Below, in pieces: positions 51,063 to 61,990 of a DNA stretch of 64,000 nucleotides. Made by a program: the position numbers and the translations under genes. The stretch is from assembly GCA_944739405.2 (NCBI GenBank), contig OX123197.2, forward strand, positions 55,156,047-55,220,046, in the 5' to 3' direction. Position 1 is the stretch's first letter, and the number at the start of each line of letters is the position of its first letter. The notes beneath the pieces are model-generated. The model did not search any database. It was given only the letters and a program-made list of their open reading frames with translations, and was not told the DNA's origin. The stretch is from Euclidia mi (Eukaryota > Arthropoda > Insecta > Lepidoptera > Erebidae).

Positions 51063-51246
51063 CCATCGATAGGGCTTACAAAAAACAGGTGCATGCGATT
51101 TTTGACCTTATTGACAATTCATGACAGACTTTTTTTGGTATTTTCTTACTTTCTGACATTGATACGTTAATAAAATTATAAATTCTGAGTTACGTCAATT
51201 AGGTCGAAAATCGCATGCACCTGTTTTTTGTAAGCCCTATCGATGG
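51063..51246. mobile_element. 184-bp MITE with about 48-bp terminal inverted repeats
   Basis: The left end CCATCGATAGGGCTTACAAA and right end TTTGTAAGCCCTATCGATGG are perfect inverted copies, extending through AAACAGGTGCATGCGATTTT with one or two mismatches. The core is 85 bp and AT-rich. No clean target duplication. Confidence 0.75.
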
Positions 51247-51859
51247 CTGATCACTTTCTGATAGTCATTGGTTCTGTAAACATTAATTGCTTTTAAACTT
51301 TTAAAATTTCAGAACTAATGAGTTCATGGGGATCCTCTGGGGGACCGGGCTAGGAGATCCTGGTGGACAACATGCAAACATGTTAAGTATCTCGTTGCCA
51401 ACATTGACAATATTTATTTCAAGATCGAAATATTCGTGAAACTTTTGCTCGAGCAATTCAACAAATGCGACAAAATTATCAGGAGGTATACCTAATTAAA
51501 AAACCCAATTGTACGTTACCATTGTTAAAATCTTTATAATGACTTAATTATTTCATCTAGTATTATTCATACACACAGTACAATAAACAACCATTATTAA
51601 TAATAAAACACCACGTTTTTACATTAAAAAATTAAAACTTGCAACGTACAAAACAAACAACGTGCGTCGTAATAACCCTAAGATTGTCAACTGCCTGTGC
51701 CTACGTAAACCGGTTTTTCCCACTCTCGCCGCGTACACGACAAGCGGCCAGTGGTCACGCACACATAAGCCGCGTGCTCGTAGTAGTGCAACCGATTCGC
51801 GCTGTTGTATGAAGCTGTGTCTCTGTTCCGTTTATCTACTCATGTGATTTGCATCGTGT
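51247..51859. other. no gene recognised
   Basis: The plus-strand frame 51662-51847 has above-average GC but lies next to a dispersed repeat and is probably part of it. Confidence 0.35.
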
Positions 51860-51960
51860 GGTGCCGTGTGGTTGACGGCATAGAATACAAGTGTCACCAC
51901 CCCCTATCTTCCCGTGGGTATCGTAAGAGGCGACTAAGGGATAACACGAGATAAGTTTCA
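51860..51960 (+). mobile_element. dispersed retroposon repeat (TCGTAAGAGGCGACTAAGGG)
   Basis: GTGTGGTGCCGTGTGGTTGA, then CCCGTGGGTATCGTAAGAGG and CGACTAAGGGATAA. Similar strings occur at 53600-53700 and, more decayed, at 58790-58860. The order is familiar from multicopy lepidopteran retroposons. Confidence 0.5.
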
Positions 51961-53589
51961 TTGCAAATTATTATGTCAATTGATCGGGTTTCTATCGATA
52001 TATGCGCTGTCAACGGCGTTTTGTGGTACTGGAACATGTCAGACGAATGGAACTTTAACATTTTGTGTTAATCCATTGAAATGTTACATTCTTAGGCATT
52101 TATCAGAAGATAAAAAATATTTACTGGATGTCAAGAAGAGGTTAGTTTAAAGTTAAATGCAAGTTTACGGTGTAAAGCGGGTGTAGAATTGCAGATGGTA
52201 AACTATTAGTTGCACAGAAGATTCTTTACATCTAATAAAAATAAATAGCTTCTTCTGACGAAGGTAACCCCAAATGTTATTTTACCGTAACTTTTTAATG
52301 GATTTTGTTTAAGTTCATTCTGACATTTTCATTCATACACAACGTAAAATCTCCATGCCTAGAAATTTTAATGTAATGTACTAGCTAGTGGTCTGTAATA
52401 TTATTCTTATAGATAGCTTAGCTATTTTTATTGCCTATGATTCAACAAGAAGCATATAAAAACGCAAGTCAATAATTAAATACCATGTTTGTACTCTATC
52501 ATTGACATTCATGGTTGTCTCTTATTGTCTTGCATTTAGATAATTAATTACGTGAAAAACGCTACAAAAATTGCTAAATCAAATATGTTTATTTTTGTTA
52601 AAATAGATTTTTTTTGGTCACGACAAGAACTCATAGATTATTAAATTAATCCCGAACACATAGCAGCATAATTGAGCATTGAAAAATAAAAACCACTGTT
52701 CAAAAAGTGAAAAAGTTCACTAAAGCATAAAATCTCAAACACAACTGTTTGAAACAAAGGTTGTGTTTACAAAAATTCTATCTTTTAGTGGCACCAACTA
52801 TAGTGTATTGGTATTTCCACTAGGCTATCGCCGTCAAGAATCGCATCATCTGTTCTAAAGTTCATGATGTAAATTTATTCTACGGGATAAACGAGATAGT
52901 CTACAAAATATAGCTTTTAAAATTCTATAAATCAGTGTCACCTTAACTTATGGTGTGGCCACAGATTAAAATAAAGCCATAGATAATATAATTCCAGGCA
53001 ATGACGTCGTCTGCTTGCAACAAGCAATTTATCAAAAAAGTTGAAGGTACTCTCTAGTCGTTTTCTCGTTGATAAAACGCTCTTTTCGTGGCCACTTACT
53101 TTATATAGTCAATAATTTTATTTCGCAAAGCTTTTAACACTCACAGCGAACATTGTGGTGTCTTGATTCAATTTAAATGTTATTACTAAACTCGACATGT
53201 GTATTATTCTTCTTTTTATTCGTTGTTTAAATCGAAAGTTTACGAACTTAGCTAATATGGGAGTAGTTTTACTTTAGGAAAAGAAAGTGGTAATATTTAA
53301 GTTTAAACTTTACGTTAAAAAGGATAATTAGAGAAGTTGTTTTCTTAAAAAGAAACATAGATGATGCAAAAGGATACAAAACAACTTTAACTTCTCGCAT
53401 GCCCCGCTCTAAAATGCATTTTCTCCGGTAGTGTCCAGCCATTTTGAGGATGTAACGTTTATAAGATCCTAGGTTATAAAACTTTAAATTTTTCGCGTTT
53501 GTTATAATTATATGACGTGACATTTTTCCAAAATACACATAAATTACTCACGTAATTCCCTTTCTCACTGCACTAATATTCACACGGGT
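51961..53589. other. no gene; SINE-2 head scrap at 52808-52840
   Basis: TTGGTATTTCCACTAGGCTATCGCCG matches the inverted A-box head of SINE-2. The minus-strand frame 53269-53538 is unrecognised. Confidence 0.35.
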
Positions 53590-53835
53590 AGACGACGATG
53601 TCCGTGTGGTGACGGATTAAGAATACGGAATGTCACCATCCCATATCATCCCATGGGTGTCGTAAGAGCCGACAGAGGGAACATATCATGCAGAGAACAG
53701 CACAGTAAGAGAAGGAAAACTTGATACAAACCCTATACCAACCCGTTTGGCCAGCGTGGTATAGTAGGCCAATTCCTCCTTTCAAAGGAGAGGCCTAGTC
53801 CAGCAGTGGACTGTTAAATGCTGATGATGATGAGA
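53590..53835 (+). mobile_element. dispersed retroposon repeat with GATGATGATGA tail
   Basis: CCCATGGGTGTCGTAAGAGC, then ACCCGTTTGGCCAGCGTGG, AGGAGAGGCCTAGTCCAGCAG, TGGACTGTTAAATGCTGATG and the tail GATGATGAGACG. It is the longest copy of the family also seen at 51860-51960. No tRNA-like head was found. Confidence 0.55.
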
Positions 53836-54493
53836 CGACGCGACGGTTATATACATTAATTTAGCACAGTTCACCGATATTAATTCACGATAACTATTTA
53901 TTCATAGCAGCAAAAAAATTGCGCCATTTTGACGATTCGACGGAAAACATTTCTCACTCACAAAACATATTTATAGCAAAAACAATACGAAATGTCCTAT
54001 TAACAATGGATTCTTAGACAACTTTGTGAGAAACTTATCTTTATTTAGTAAAGTAATTAATAAATACTTACATATAATCATTTAAAATGTGGAGGATGGC
54101 TAGCGGTCAACGCCCGAAAATTGCATCACAAAAGTTACTAACACTTGTTTTCTAAATGTTTTTATAACTGGCTAAAAAATATTCAAAACATACACTTCAC
54201 TAAATTGTCAATAATTTAATATATAATACTAATACAATCACTTCACGTTTGCGTTGAGAACACATTTAAAAAAAATCACAAATTCAACTTCATTGAGCGC
54301 CACAGCGCAATATGGCGGCACGGAGAGAACTGAGCTCAGAAATCAGCAATTTAATTATTTTTCTCGGTTGCAAGCTTGGAAATATGGTAAAAACTGATGG
54401 TATTATGTTGGTTAATCTGTAACTAGTCGAAGTACGTTTTTATTACTGTGACCAATCACACAACACCGGAGTGAAGTTCACACAAATCCTTAT
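53836..54493. other. no recognised feature
   Basis: AT-rich. Confidence 0.4.
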
Positions 54494-54573
54494 GGGCACA
54501 CCGTGCCCGCAGGACACTACCGGCCTATATCTCTTACGGGCACACCGTGCCCGTAGGACACTCAAGTGGTTAA
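54494..54573 (-). mobile_element. piggyBac-like terminus with duplicated hairpin
   Basis: Minus strand from 54573: TTAACCACTTGAGTGTCCTA, then GGGCACGGTGTGCCC, a 6-bp-stem hairpin. The 25-bp unit GGGCACACCGTGCCC plus GCAGGACACT occurs twice (54494-54518, 54538-54562). A TTAA boundary with subterminal inverted repeats is the pattern of piggyBac elements. The other end was not found. Confidence 0.4.
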
Positions 54574-54754
54574 GCTTTATATTCTTTAAATTTATACATA
54601 CGATGTCCTCTTTAATAAATAGAAATAGTAATATGTGAAATAAAAATATGTATAAAGATAAAAAAATATATTGATACATTTTTGTGATACATTTTGATTT
54701 GCGTTTATTTGATCCTCCAATACTGTACACTATTACTTAAAACATTATTGCTTC
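54574..54754. other. no recognised feature
   Basis: AT-rich spacer. Confidence 0.3.
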
Positions 54755-55450
54755 TATGGCGCAGATACACCTGAGCATTCACTTGTAACAGAACAGTGAA
54801 CACTTGTAACAGGACAGTGAGCGTTTGCCGTTTTCTTTTTTGTCGAACTGAACATTTTCACGATCATTCTAGCGAATACTCTAAATTCAAATAGTCCGTA
54901 GAATATAGAAAAAAATATAGAAATCGCACTACAACAACAGTTTTACCCAATATGTTTACTTCAGTTTCAGTTATGAATTATTTCTTGAGTAAGAGTAAGA
55001 TACATAAACAAATGACGTTTCTAAATAATGAAATGCAGATTTTAATTTGAACAGGTTTAATAAATCACACAAGTGTTAGTTCCTACGTTCAAATTTATTT
55101 ATCGATATCGAGAGTTTATCAACATTATAATGAAATTAATTCTGAGTAAACCAAATCTAAGGATCTATTGTGAATATTATCGACATTTTATCGATAATAT
55201 TATAATATAAACTAGTCAAGTTAAAATTAGTGACAAACTACGAAGATTCTGCCCTAGATTAAAATCATAAGTCAAAGTGAAGTAAGTATATGGGGTTTAA
55301 CCGTCATCGTAGCGCGAATTCTATGTATTATCTATATTCTAAGGCTCACCCAAATGTTCGTGAGAATGCTCGCTAAAACACACTCATTTGTTTTGTTACA
55401 ATCGCAAGAATGCTCATTACAGGTGAATGCTCAAGTGTATCAGCGCCATA
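54755..55450. mobile_element. 0.7-kb non-autonomous DNA element with about 29-bp inverted ends
   Basis: Left TATGGCGCAGATACACCTGA and right TCAAGTGTATCAGCGCCATA are inverted copies with two or three mismatches and extend over GCATTCAC. Next to the left end CACTTGTAACAG-ACAGTGA occurs twice in tandem. There is no coding frame. The superfamily is unknown. Confidence 0.6.
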
Positions 55451-56640
55451 ATAGTATTTTGTGAATGCCTCCAATTGTTGTATTCGAATTTTATCTCAAG
55501 ACAAATAAATAAAATAACTAACTTTATTTTACTAATAAACCGTCAACTAGACAAATCTGTGTATTCCTTGAGAATATTGTGTAGACTATATTATTATATT
55601 TAGCATCAGATTAACTACAAGTCCTCTCCTTCTATACATGTTTAAACATCTTAGTGACAAAGTCGGAGGCAAACAAGCTTTAACATTTAATTCATGTTCC
55701 TCTCTTAATTAGGTGGGAACAAGAATACACATATAGGTAAGTGTTCTCCGCTGAAATTTAAATTAAACTTAACTAATATTATCTTAGCTCAACTGAAATT
55801 ACTTGCGTATTATATCATGTGCCAGAGCCATAATATTTCAATTTGAGTAGCAAAGTTTAAATGTTTACGCCACGTACATTTCTAAATTAAATTGAATTGC
55901 TGCTTTTACAAAGAAATAATATCACTTACAAAAATCAGTAAATGGCAATCAATCCTTTTGATAAGTGCCGTTCAGATTGTTTCATAGATAGAACCACACT
56001 TTGTTCTTTTATTGAATTTATCTGGATGATAATACCTATCCAAAAGTGTTGAGATTGGTGATAAGTTTTACAGGCATCCAGTGAAATTATAATAGTAGGC
56101 TTATCCCTTTTATTACTTGATACACGTGAGAAGCCGGGCTTTGTCACTAGTATTATACAGGTTTATTACAGAATTATAACAAACAGCAGTATATTATAAC
56201 AATTTCGACGGCATAGTCACTTAAACTGAGCTCCAGAAACTTTATACGAAAATAATTATATCATATATCAACCTTGCTATACTTTACTCTTAGGTCACAT
56301 TCTATAAAGCTAGCTTATTATTTTAAAGGACTCAGAAATCGAACCCATTACCTTAAAATCTGCTCAATAGCAAGCTTATTTATGCCACAGAGCCGATGAA
56401 CTAAATTGTAAAACATTCATGTTTTTCAAAGGAGCCTTTAACCATCTAAAACGGTCAGCAAAACGACCAATCCAAATACCTAATTTTATCTCCCCAATTC
56501 CACGTTTCACCACTCGAAACAGTAATAAAATATACCAACTCAGCCTATCAGATGTTACTCTCTTAACCAGGAAAAAAGGTACGATTGGTAACTAATTCTA
56601 TTAACAGTCGAATCACGAAACGCGAGTCGACACTTTCAGA
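55451..56640. other. no gene; tRNA-like scrap near 56335-56410
   Basis: Minus strand GGCTCTGTGGCATAAATAAG (A-box-like) and ATGGGTTCGATTTCTGAG (B-box-like) suggest a decayed SINE head. The minus-strand frame 55935-56147 is unrecognised. Confidence 0.35.
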
Positions 56641-56700
56641 AGCCCCAAATAAGTGCACTATTCAGTATATTCTGCTAACGATATTGTCAATCCGTTTCAA

Positions 56701-56880
56701 ATGTTCCGTTCCAACGACGAGTTTGTTCATGAGAACGTTAATGAGATTATTACTGAGCCAGTAATGGTTGTCGAAATAGGCGAAGAAGCGGATAATAAGC
56801 TGTTTGTTGTGAATGCTAGTAAACCAGTTACGTCCATGAAATTCGACGAAGCAGTTATGTTTATGTATGTACTATGGATA
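56701..56880 (+). CDS. candidate exon, unrecognised
   Basis: From ATG 56701 the frame reads MFRSNDEFVHENVNEIITEP, VMVVEIGEEADNKLFVVNAS, KPVTSMKFDEAV; it also extends upstream to an ATG at 56653. The composition is acidic and balanced, unlike the shadow frames around it. A donor-like GTATGT occurs at 56865 and a TCAGT arthropod-initiator-like string lies at 56662. I do not recognise the protein. It may be the first exon of a host gene, a fragment of an element, or chance. Confidence 0.3.
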
Positions 56881-56925
56881 CGATTATTAAAATCTTCATT
56901 CTGTTTACTGACCGTTTGGCTTTAG

Positions 56926-57889
56926 TTATTTAAAGTTATACTAGTCGTGAGCAGAAAATGAATGTTTGGAAAATTGGATGGAACCAACAAGACATAAGTT
57001 GAAATGTTTAAAACTTTATAGTGTCTCACTTGTAAAAATACTATTTAACTTTTGTGTCCATAGAATACCGTTATGATATTAAACAAAAACAGGGCTAACA
57101 TTGTGTACATTATTGTTAAAACCAAGTCCAATCTTTAGAGCTTTTCCCTCTTTTCAGTCGTTTCCTTTACTGTGCAAGGGGCTCCTTTTGATTATGTCGG
57201 CTGACTGCCTCTTGCGATTGCATTTCGTTGTTTGATGTAGAGTTGTACTAATCCGAATCGTCAGTCAAAGTCAACATCCTTTATTAAATTAAGTCACAAT
57301 TTGACCCTATGCAATTTAAAATAATTCCACAATGATCTTAAGATTCTACATTTAGAGTTGCTTCTTGCTTGGATATCTTTATATTTATTATATGGTATTT
57401 TATATGGTCGGGTTGTCACACGGGGCCTAAAGCTCTTTTTTACTCATACTCATACTTGGCTACTCATGGCTGGGGTACATGTACAATATGTGGGGCAATA
57501 GGTTTATTTTGATGACTATACCTACAGTCATACATACAGATAAACTGTAACTAGAGTCCATAATTTGTGCATTCTAAGCATAATAGAATATTAGTCATAA
57601 GAACTATTTATCCATAGTTAATTAATTGTAGATAAGTTTCTAGTTTCAATGGAGATGCCATGATGAATTCTCGCTTATAATTATTTCATATAGTTACTAC
57701 AACCTTGCAGGTGCTTGAATGCATCATACAGGAGTTTAGGGAACTTGCATTCTACTGGAATAGTTGAAACCTGAGAGGTTGTTAATAATTTGTGATTGTA
57801 GCATAACCCATGTGTATGTACTACATATAAGAGGCAACTGTAGCGGCTTATTCCGCGCACAGCTCAATTTTAGACGTTATCCGCGTATT
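56926..57889. other. no gene recognised
   Basis: TCAAAGTCAACATCCTTTAT at 57265 resembles the 3' tail of LINEs on the minus strand. Nothing coding. Confidence 0.35.
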
Positions 57890-58135
57890 AATTATCGCAT
57901 TCTAAACGGTGAAGGAAAATATCGTGAGGAAACATGCATATCCATGCGTTATCTCGGTAACCTCCAAGGCTTTCGTATTGGAGCTCAAGGTGTGGTAAAT
58001 TGTAAGAAACCCTGCATTCATGAGAGTAGAATGTTCCTGGAAGACATGTTAATTCTGCCACCCCGCACTCGCTCGTGGACTAGGAGCTGACGCTTCTCAT
58101 AGTTCTAAAAGACCAGTGCCCTGATGAAAATGATG
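57890..58135 (+). mobile_element. decayed retroposon 3' end with GATGATG tail
   Basis: ACGGTGAAGGAAAATATCGTG, then AGGAAACATGCATATCC, is the typical GGAAAACATCGTGAGGAAACCTGCA motif of lepidopteran retroposons. It ends CCAGTGCCCTGATGAAAATGATG. The open frame 57764-58090 across it is incidental. Confidence 0.45.
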
Positions 58136-59379
58136 ATGTAATCAGAACTGTGATATTTGGTTCCTAGCTATCGTTGGCACAGTGTCGTATTAAACTCGTT
58201 CCCAATTATGTACAACTTGTAACATATCAGTCAAAATGTGGTCCTCTACATCTGTTTGCTAGGTGTGAAAACTATATTTTCCTCTTTATTTAAATTCTAA
58301 TAGCACCACAACTGAGGTTTGAGACTCACATTAATATTTAAACTTTTATTATTTTTCAAGCATTATGTTTAAGAGCAGGCATTCCGAAATATGTTTTTCG
58401 TAAGCTCCGCCTATTCCCCCCGCTAGCGGCCCCGGGCCGCCACCTCACTCCGCAGCTCGTCGCTGCGAGTCCCGCGCGCGATGTGAATGATATCTCGCTG
58501 CGCAGGCTTCGATTGTAGTAGAGACGACTTTACGTATTTAATATATAATTTTTTTATTATGAATAGTTATTTATGTTATGATATTACATAGACTAAAATA
58601 TCCCTTAAAGGGCAGAAATATGAATAATTCAATTGATTTATGCGATAAATTTAGTCAAAGCCATAGGCTGTGAAATCTTGTTTCAGAATGTCTAATGACT
58701 AATTTATTTTATTTATCTTAATAATATGTTCCTTTTTACATTACCTACTTTCATACATCAACCGAAACGATATAACAAATATGTGGATGCATATTTCTTG
58801 CGGTGCGGCTTTGAATACAAAGTGTCATCACCCATTTCATTCCGAGGGTGTTGTAGGCGGCGGCCAAGAAAATCACGCATTTTTAATATTAATAAAATTA
58901 GAGCGTTTATTTTAAATTGTCTTCGGGATATATACCATGTACCTTTATATGAAGTAACCGATATTTCGGCACTGTTGCATGCGCCATGTTCACGGATGTA
59001 CACCTTCCTACCAAACGGGGAAAAATGTTTTAAAACAGTTTTAAGTTCAACCTAATTACAACCATGATACCTACTAATAAAGTCACAAATCGTAAAACTG
59101 GTATCTAGTAGATACTTACAACCAATCGTCGAAAATTGATGGTTCTGACAGACAAATCGCAGTCGCCATATTGGCCACTATAGCGAAACGTCACTGATAC
59201 CGGATAACATTTTGAGTACTACCAATGAATACAGATGTAAATATCTGAGCTCTTTGGTACTACCTACCTACTACTACTTTTTGTAGTAATATTTCAATAA
59301 CAGTTAAGACGACTATTATAAAAGTATCCGTCCAATAAATTAGATTTGTGTTATCCCGAACATAGATGATATACTATAA
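58136..59379. other. no gene; GC-rich island 58390-58510
   Basis: CCGCTAGCGGCCCCGGGCCG and CAGCTCGTCGCTGCGAGTCC form local hairpins within an otherwise AT-rich region; this may be an element fragment. At 58790-58860 a worn copy of the 51860 repeat appears (GTGTCATCACCCATTTCATT). Frames at 58726-59055 and 58758-59003 overlap antisense and are unrecognised. Confidence 0.35.
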
Positions 59380-59426
59380 CTAGAGAACCCCGAATTTACG
59401 CAAGCGAATCCGCGGGCAAAAGCTAG
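59380..59426 (+). mobile_element. Helitron-like 3' end
   Basis: GCAAGCGAATCCGCGGGCAA, then AAGCTAG followed by T: a GC-rich block and CTAG end as in the other Helitron-like copies. The 5' part is not identified. Confidence 0.4.
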
Positions 59427-59515
59427 TATAATAATATAAACTTGTAAAAATGCAAGCATGTAATATAGACATCAGGTAATCATTTTAAAATATAAACATA
59501 TAGCATATAAACATA

Positions 59516-61106
59516 CACACATCAACAAAGTCTAGGGATATTTTATATTTCATCAAATATCAAAAAATCTATGAAGAATTTTCTGATACAGTAAATAGAA
59601 GAATCATAGATTATTTTAAGGTCTTTAATAAAAATAAAAAACATTTCGTGTTTTTTTTTGTTTTAAATAAAAAAAATATTTTTTTTAATCATCATGGAAA
59701 ATTAGTATGATAACAACAAACATTTCTTCTTAAAAAGCTATTAATTTTAATAAAAATGGAAAAAATCTTGTAAAATCTAATCATTAATAATCAGTGTTGC
59801 CACCTCTTACATTGATTACACATCGACATCGATTGTTAATACTTAAAATTAAATTGTCAATGTCTTGCTGCGGTATGAGGTCCCATGTCCTTTGCAAGTG
59901 TTCGTAAAGTTGTTGTTCAGTCGTCAAATTTGGTGGAAAATCTCTCAAAGCTTTTCGTTGTAACATGTCCCAGGCATGCTCGATAGGATTTAAGTCGGGC
60001 GACTGTGCAGGCCAATCCAAAACTTGAATATCGTGCTCTCGGAGAGCGGTCGATACCAGCCGCGCCGTATGGCAAGGAGCATTATCGTGCATGAGTAGAA
60101 ATTCATGGCCTATTTGAGTTCTGTGTGGGACAATAACGGGCTCTACTACCTCCTCGTGGTATTTTTGTGCAGTCATGCTGCCTTGGATCCAAACGAGTTG
60201 GGTTCGTCCGCCAAGACGAATTCCTGCCCACACCATGATTGTCCCGCCTTGGTATGGGTGGACCTCCTGAGGGTGCCGTAGACGGCTAACTCTCCCTGGA
60301 GCTCTCCAAACGCGTGTTCTTCGTGAATCCGGGTGAAACCCAAACCGGGACTCATCGGTGAACAGCACCAAAGACCATTGTTCGTCACTCCATGGTAAAT
60401 GCTCCCGAGCCCACGAAAGCCGCCGACCGCGATTGCCACGTCGCAATGCTGGAACACGCAATGGTCTTCGAGCATGAAGATCAACTTCATGTAACCTTCT
60501 TCGCACGGTTTGGTCGCTTACCAGCAGCTGGTGGTCCTCCTGGAGCCTTTGCACTAGTTGCAGCGCTGTGATATTGGGTTGTCTTCTGGCGGTCATTTGG
60601 AGAAATCGATCCTGTCTCTGCGTAGTAACACGATATCTACCTGTGTGCTGTTCGGCCACATCTCCAGTACTGCGATAACGTGACCACAACCTTGATATCA
60701 CATTTTGACTGGTATGTAGGGCCTCAGCAACGACGCGTTGAATTGCACCATTTTCTAACATGCCCACGGCTCGTAACATTTCATCTCGACTCAAATGACG
60801 ACGTGACATGACTTTTAAAGTTCGTACGTCACGTTAAATTAAAAAAGAAAAACAATTAAAAACCCTTTTCATTAATAATTATAATAAAACAGTTTTAACT
60901 TTCTTTAATGTAACGAATTACTAGCAAATTTGCCGCCATATTTTGTTTATTATTTTGTTTTTTTTCTTTCCATGTTCAAATTTTGAAAATAGAATAAAAG
61001 AGGTTTTAATCTGTATATAAACTTTTTGTGGAAACTAACAAGGTTCTAAACTATAAACTCGTAAATAATTTAGGATTAAGATATCCCTAGACTTTGTTGA
61101 TGTGTG
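59516..61106 (-). mobile_element. Tc1-type transposon, complete 1591 bp
   Basis: The ends are perfect inverted repeats of 26 bp (each reads inward CACACATCAACAAAGTCTAG then GGATAT), flanked by TA at 59514-59515 and 61107-61108, the target duplication of Tc1/mariner elements. It contains one uninterrupted transposase gene. It lies in a degenerate ACATATGAC-type simple repeat, visible on the right at 61107-61186. Perfect termini and an intact frame indicate a recent arrival. Confidence 0.9.
59784..60809 (-). CDS. Tc1 transposase, DD34E, intact 341 aa
   Basis: It catalyses cut-and-paste transposition. The N-terminal paired-like helix-turn-helix region (about residues 1-110) holds MSRRHLSRDEMLRAVGML, SQNVISRLWSRY and SDQTVRRRLHEVDLHARRPL. 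The catalytic triad is visible: Asp in LVLFTDESRFGFHPDS about 146-161, Asp in LLMHDNAPCHTARLV about 239-253, and Glu in QSPDLNPIEHAWDML about 270-284, with 34 residues between the second Asp and Glu. A glycine-rich GGTIMVWAGIRLGG lies between the first two. The length matches the family (about 340 aa), with a start Met at a normal position and no stops. The AT-rich leader between the right TIR and ATG would hold the promoter. A host-domesticated gene is unlikely because the TIRs are intact. Confidence 0.93.
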   Translation of the reverse strand: MSRRHLSRDEMLRAVGMLENGAIQRVVAEALHTSQNVISRLWSRYRSTGDVAEQHTGRYRVTTQRQDRFLQMTARRQPNITALQLVQRLQEDHQLLVSDQTVRRRLHEVDLHARRPLRVPALRRGNRGRRLSWAREHLPWSDEQWSLVLFTDESRFGFHPDSRRTRVWRAPGRVSRLRHPQEVHPYQGGTIMVWAGIRLGGRTQLVWIQGSMTAQKYHEEVVEPVIVPHRTQIGHEFLLMHDNAPCHTARLVSTALREHDIQVLDWPAQSPDLNPIEHAWDMLQRKALRDFPPNLTTEQQLYEHLQRTWDLIPQQDIDNLILSINNRCRCVINVRGGNTDY

Positions 61107-61108
61107 TA

Positions 61109-61186
61109 TGTCATAATTATGACATTCGACATAATATGACATATGACGTATGCCATATGACACATAACATTTTATAACATATAACA
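61109..61186. repeat. degenerate ACATATGAC simple repeat
   Basis: Units like GACATATGACGTATGCC and ATATGACACATAAC continue at 61391-61490 on the other side of a Helitron-like element, so one array received two insertions. Confidence 0.55.
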
Positions 61187-61390
61187 TCTTATACTAACAT
61201 ATAAAGCTAAAGAGTTTGTTTGTTTGGTTGAACGCGCTAATCTCAGGAACTACCGGTCCGATTTGAAAAATTATTTCAGTGGTAGATAGGTCATTTATCG
61301 AGGCTATAGGCTATATAACATCACGCTATGAGCCACGGGAGCGGAGCAGTAGCCTTAAATAACGCGGGTGTAACCGCGGGCATCATCTAG
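61187..61390 (+). mobile_element. non-autonomous Helitron-like element, family H1
   Basis: It starts TCTTATACTAACATATAAAG and ends GGGCATCATCTAG, with A before and T after. The GC-rich palindrome CGCGGGTGTAACCGCG precedes the end by about 10 bases, as in the Helitron 3' hairpin. Length 204 bp, against 201 bp for the copy at 3454-3654. Confidence 0.72.
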
Positions 61391-61806
61391 TATAAAATAT
61401 AACATACATATAACATATTTAAATATATTACATATAACTTATAACATATGACATACGACATATGACATAACATATGACATTATACACATAGGTATTACAA
61501 AGATAAAAACATATAAACCTACATACCTACCAGCCTTCAAATTACAGCTAATATGTTGTCCTACAAAGTTCTATACTGTAAGTTCCATTTGTCTGTTTAG
61601 CCATTCCAAGGATTACCCCGAAAAACAGCAAGACAAACAACTTAAAAAAAAACTTAGGATCGTGTAATATGGTCTTATAGATAGTATAACTAATAATATA
61701 ATTAAAAAAGACTTAGTTATTTTGAAATCACAGAGAGACACTTAAATTTTATTTATATGTATAGATTACTATAGATTCATATTCCACAAGAATGAAGTCG
61801 TGAGTA
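61391..61806. other. no gene; simple repeat then featureless
   Basis: ATAACATATGACATACGAC-type repeats run to about 61490. The rest is AT-rich. Confidence 0.4.
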
Positions 61807-61990
61807 TCAGATAATACTAATATACATATAAAGCTGACGAATTTGTTTATTCGCTTCAAGCGAATAAACAAATTGTTTATTCGCTTGAACGCGCTAACCG
61901 CTCCGTCGTTTCGCGTAGATACCTAAAAAATCCCAAGTGCTTACGGCTCAACGCGTCGCGAGCACTTGACGGGCGAGCTCAATAAATCAG
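61807..61990 (+). mobile_element. Helitron H1 5' fragment with internal palindrome
   Basis: ATACTAATATACATATAAAGCTGACG, then TCGCTTGAACGCGCTAACCG, follows the H1 5' half. A perfect palindrome (61840-61874) is inserted, made from TTTGTTTATTCGCTT and its inverse. The 3' half with CTAG is missing. Confidence 0.45.

Noticed and set aside
57764..58090. 108-aa frame as a host exon
   Set aside because: Most of it matches a lepidopteran retroposon 3' end (ATCGTGAGGAAAC and a GATGATG tail).
60173..60490. Second minus-strand frame inside the Tc1 element
   Set aside because: It is a shifted-frame shadow of the intact transposase gene.
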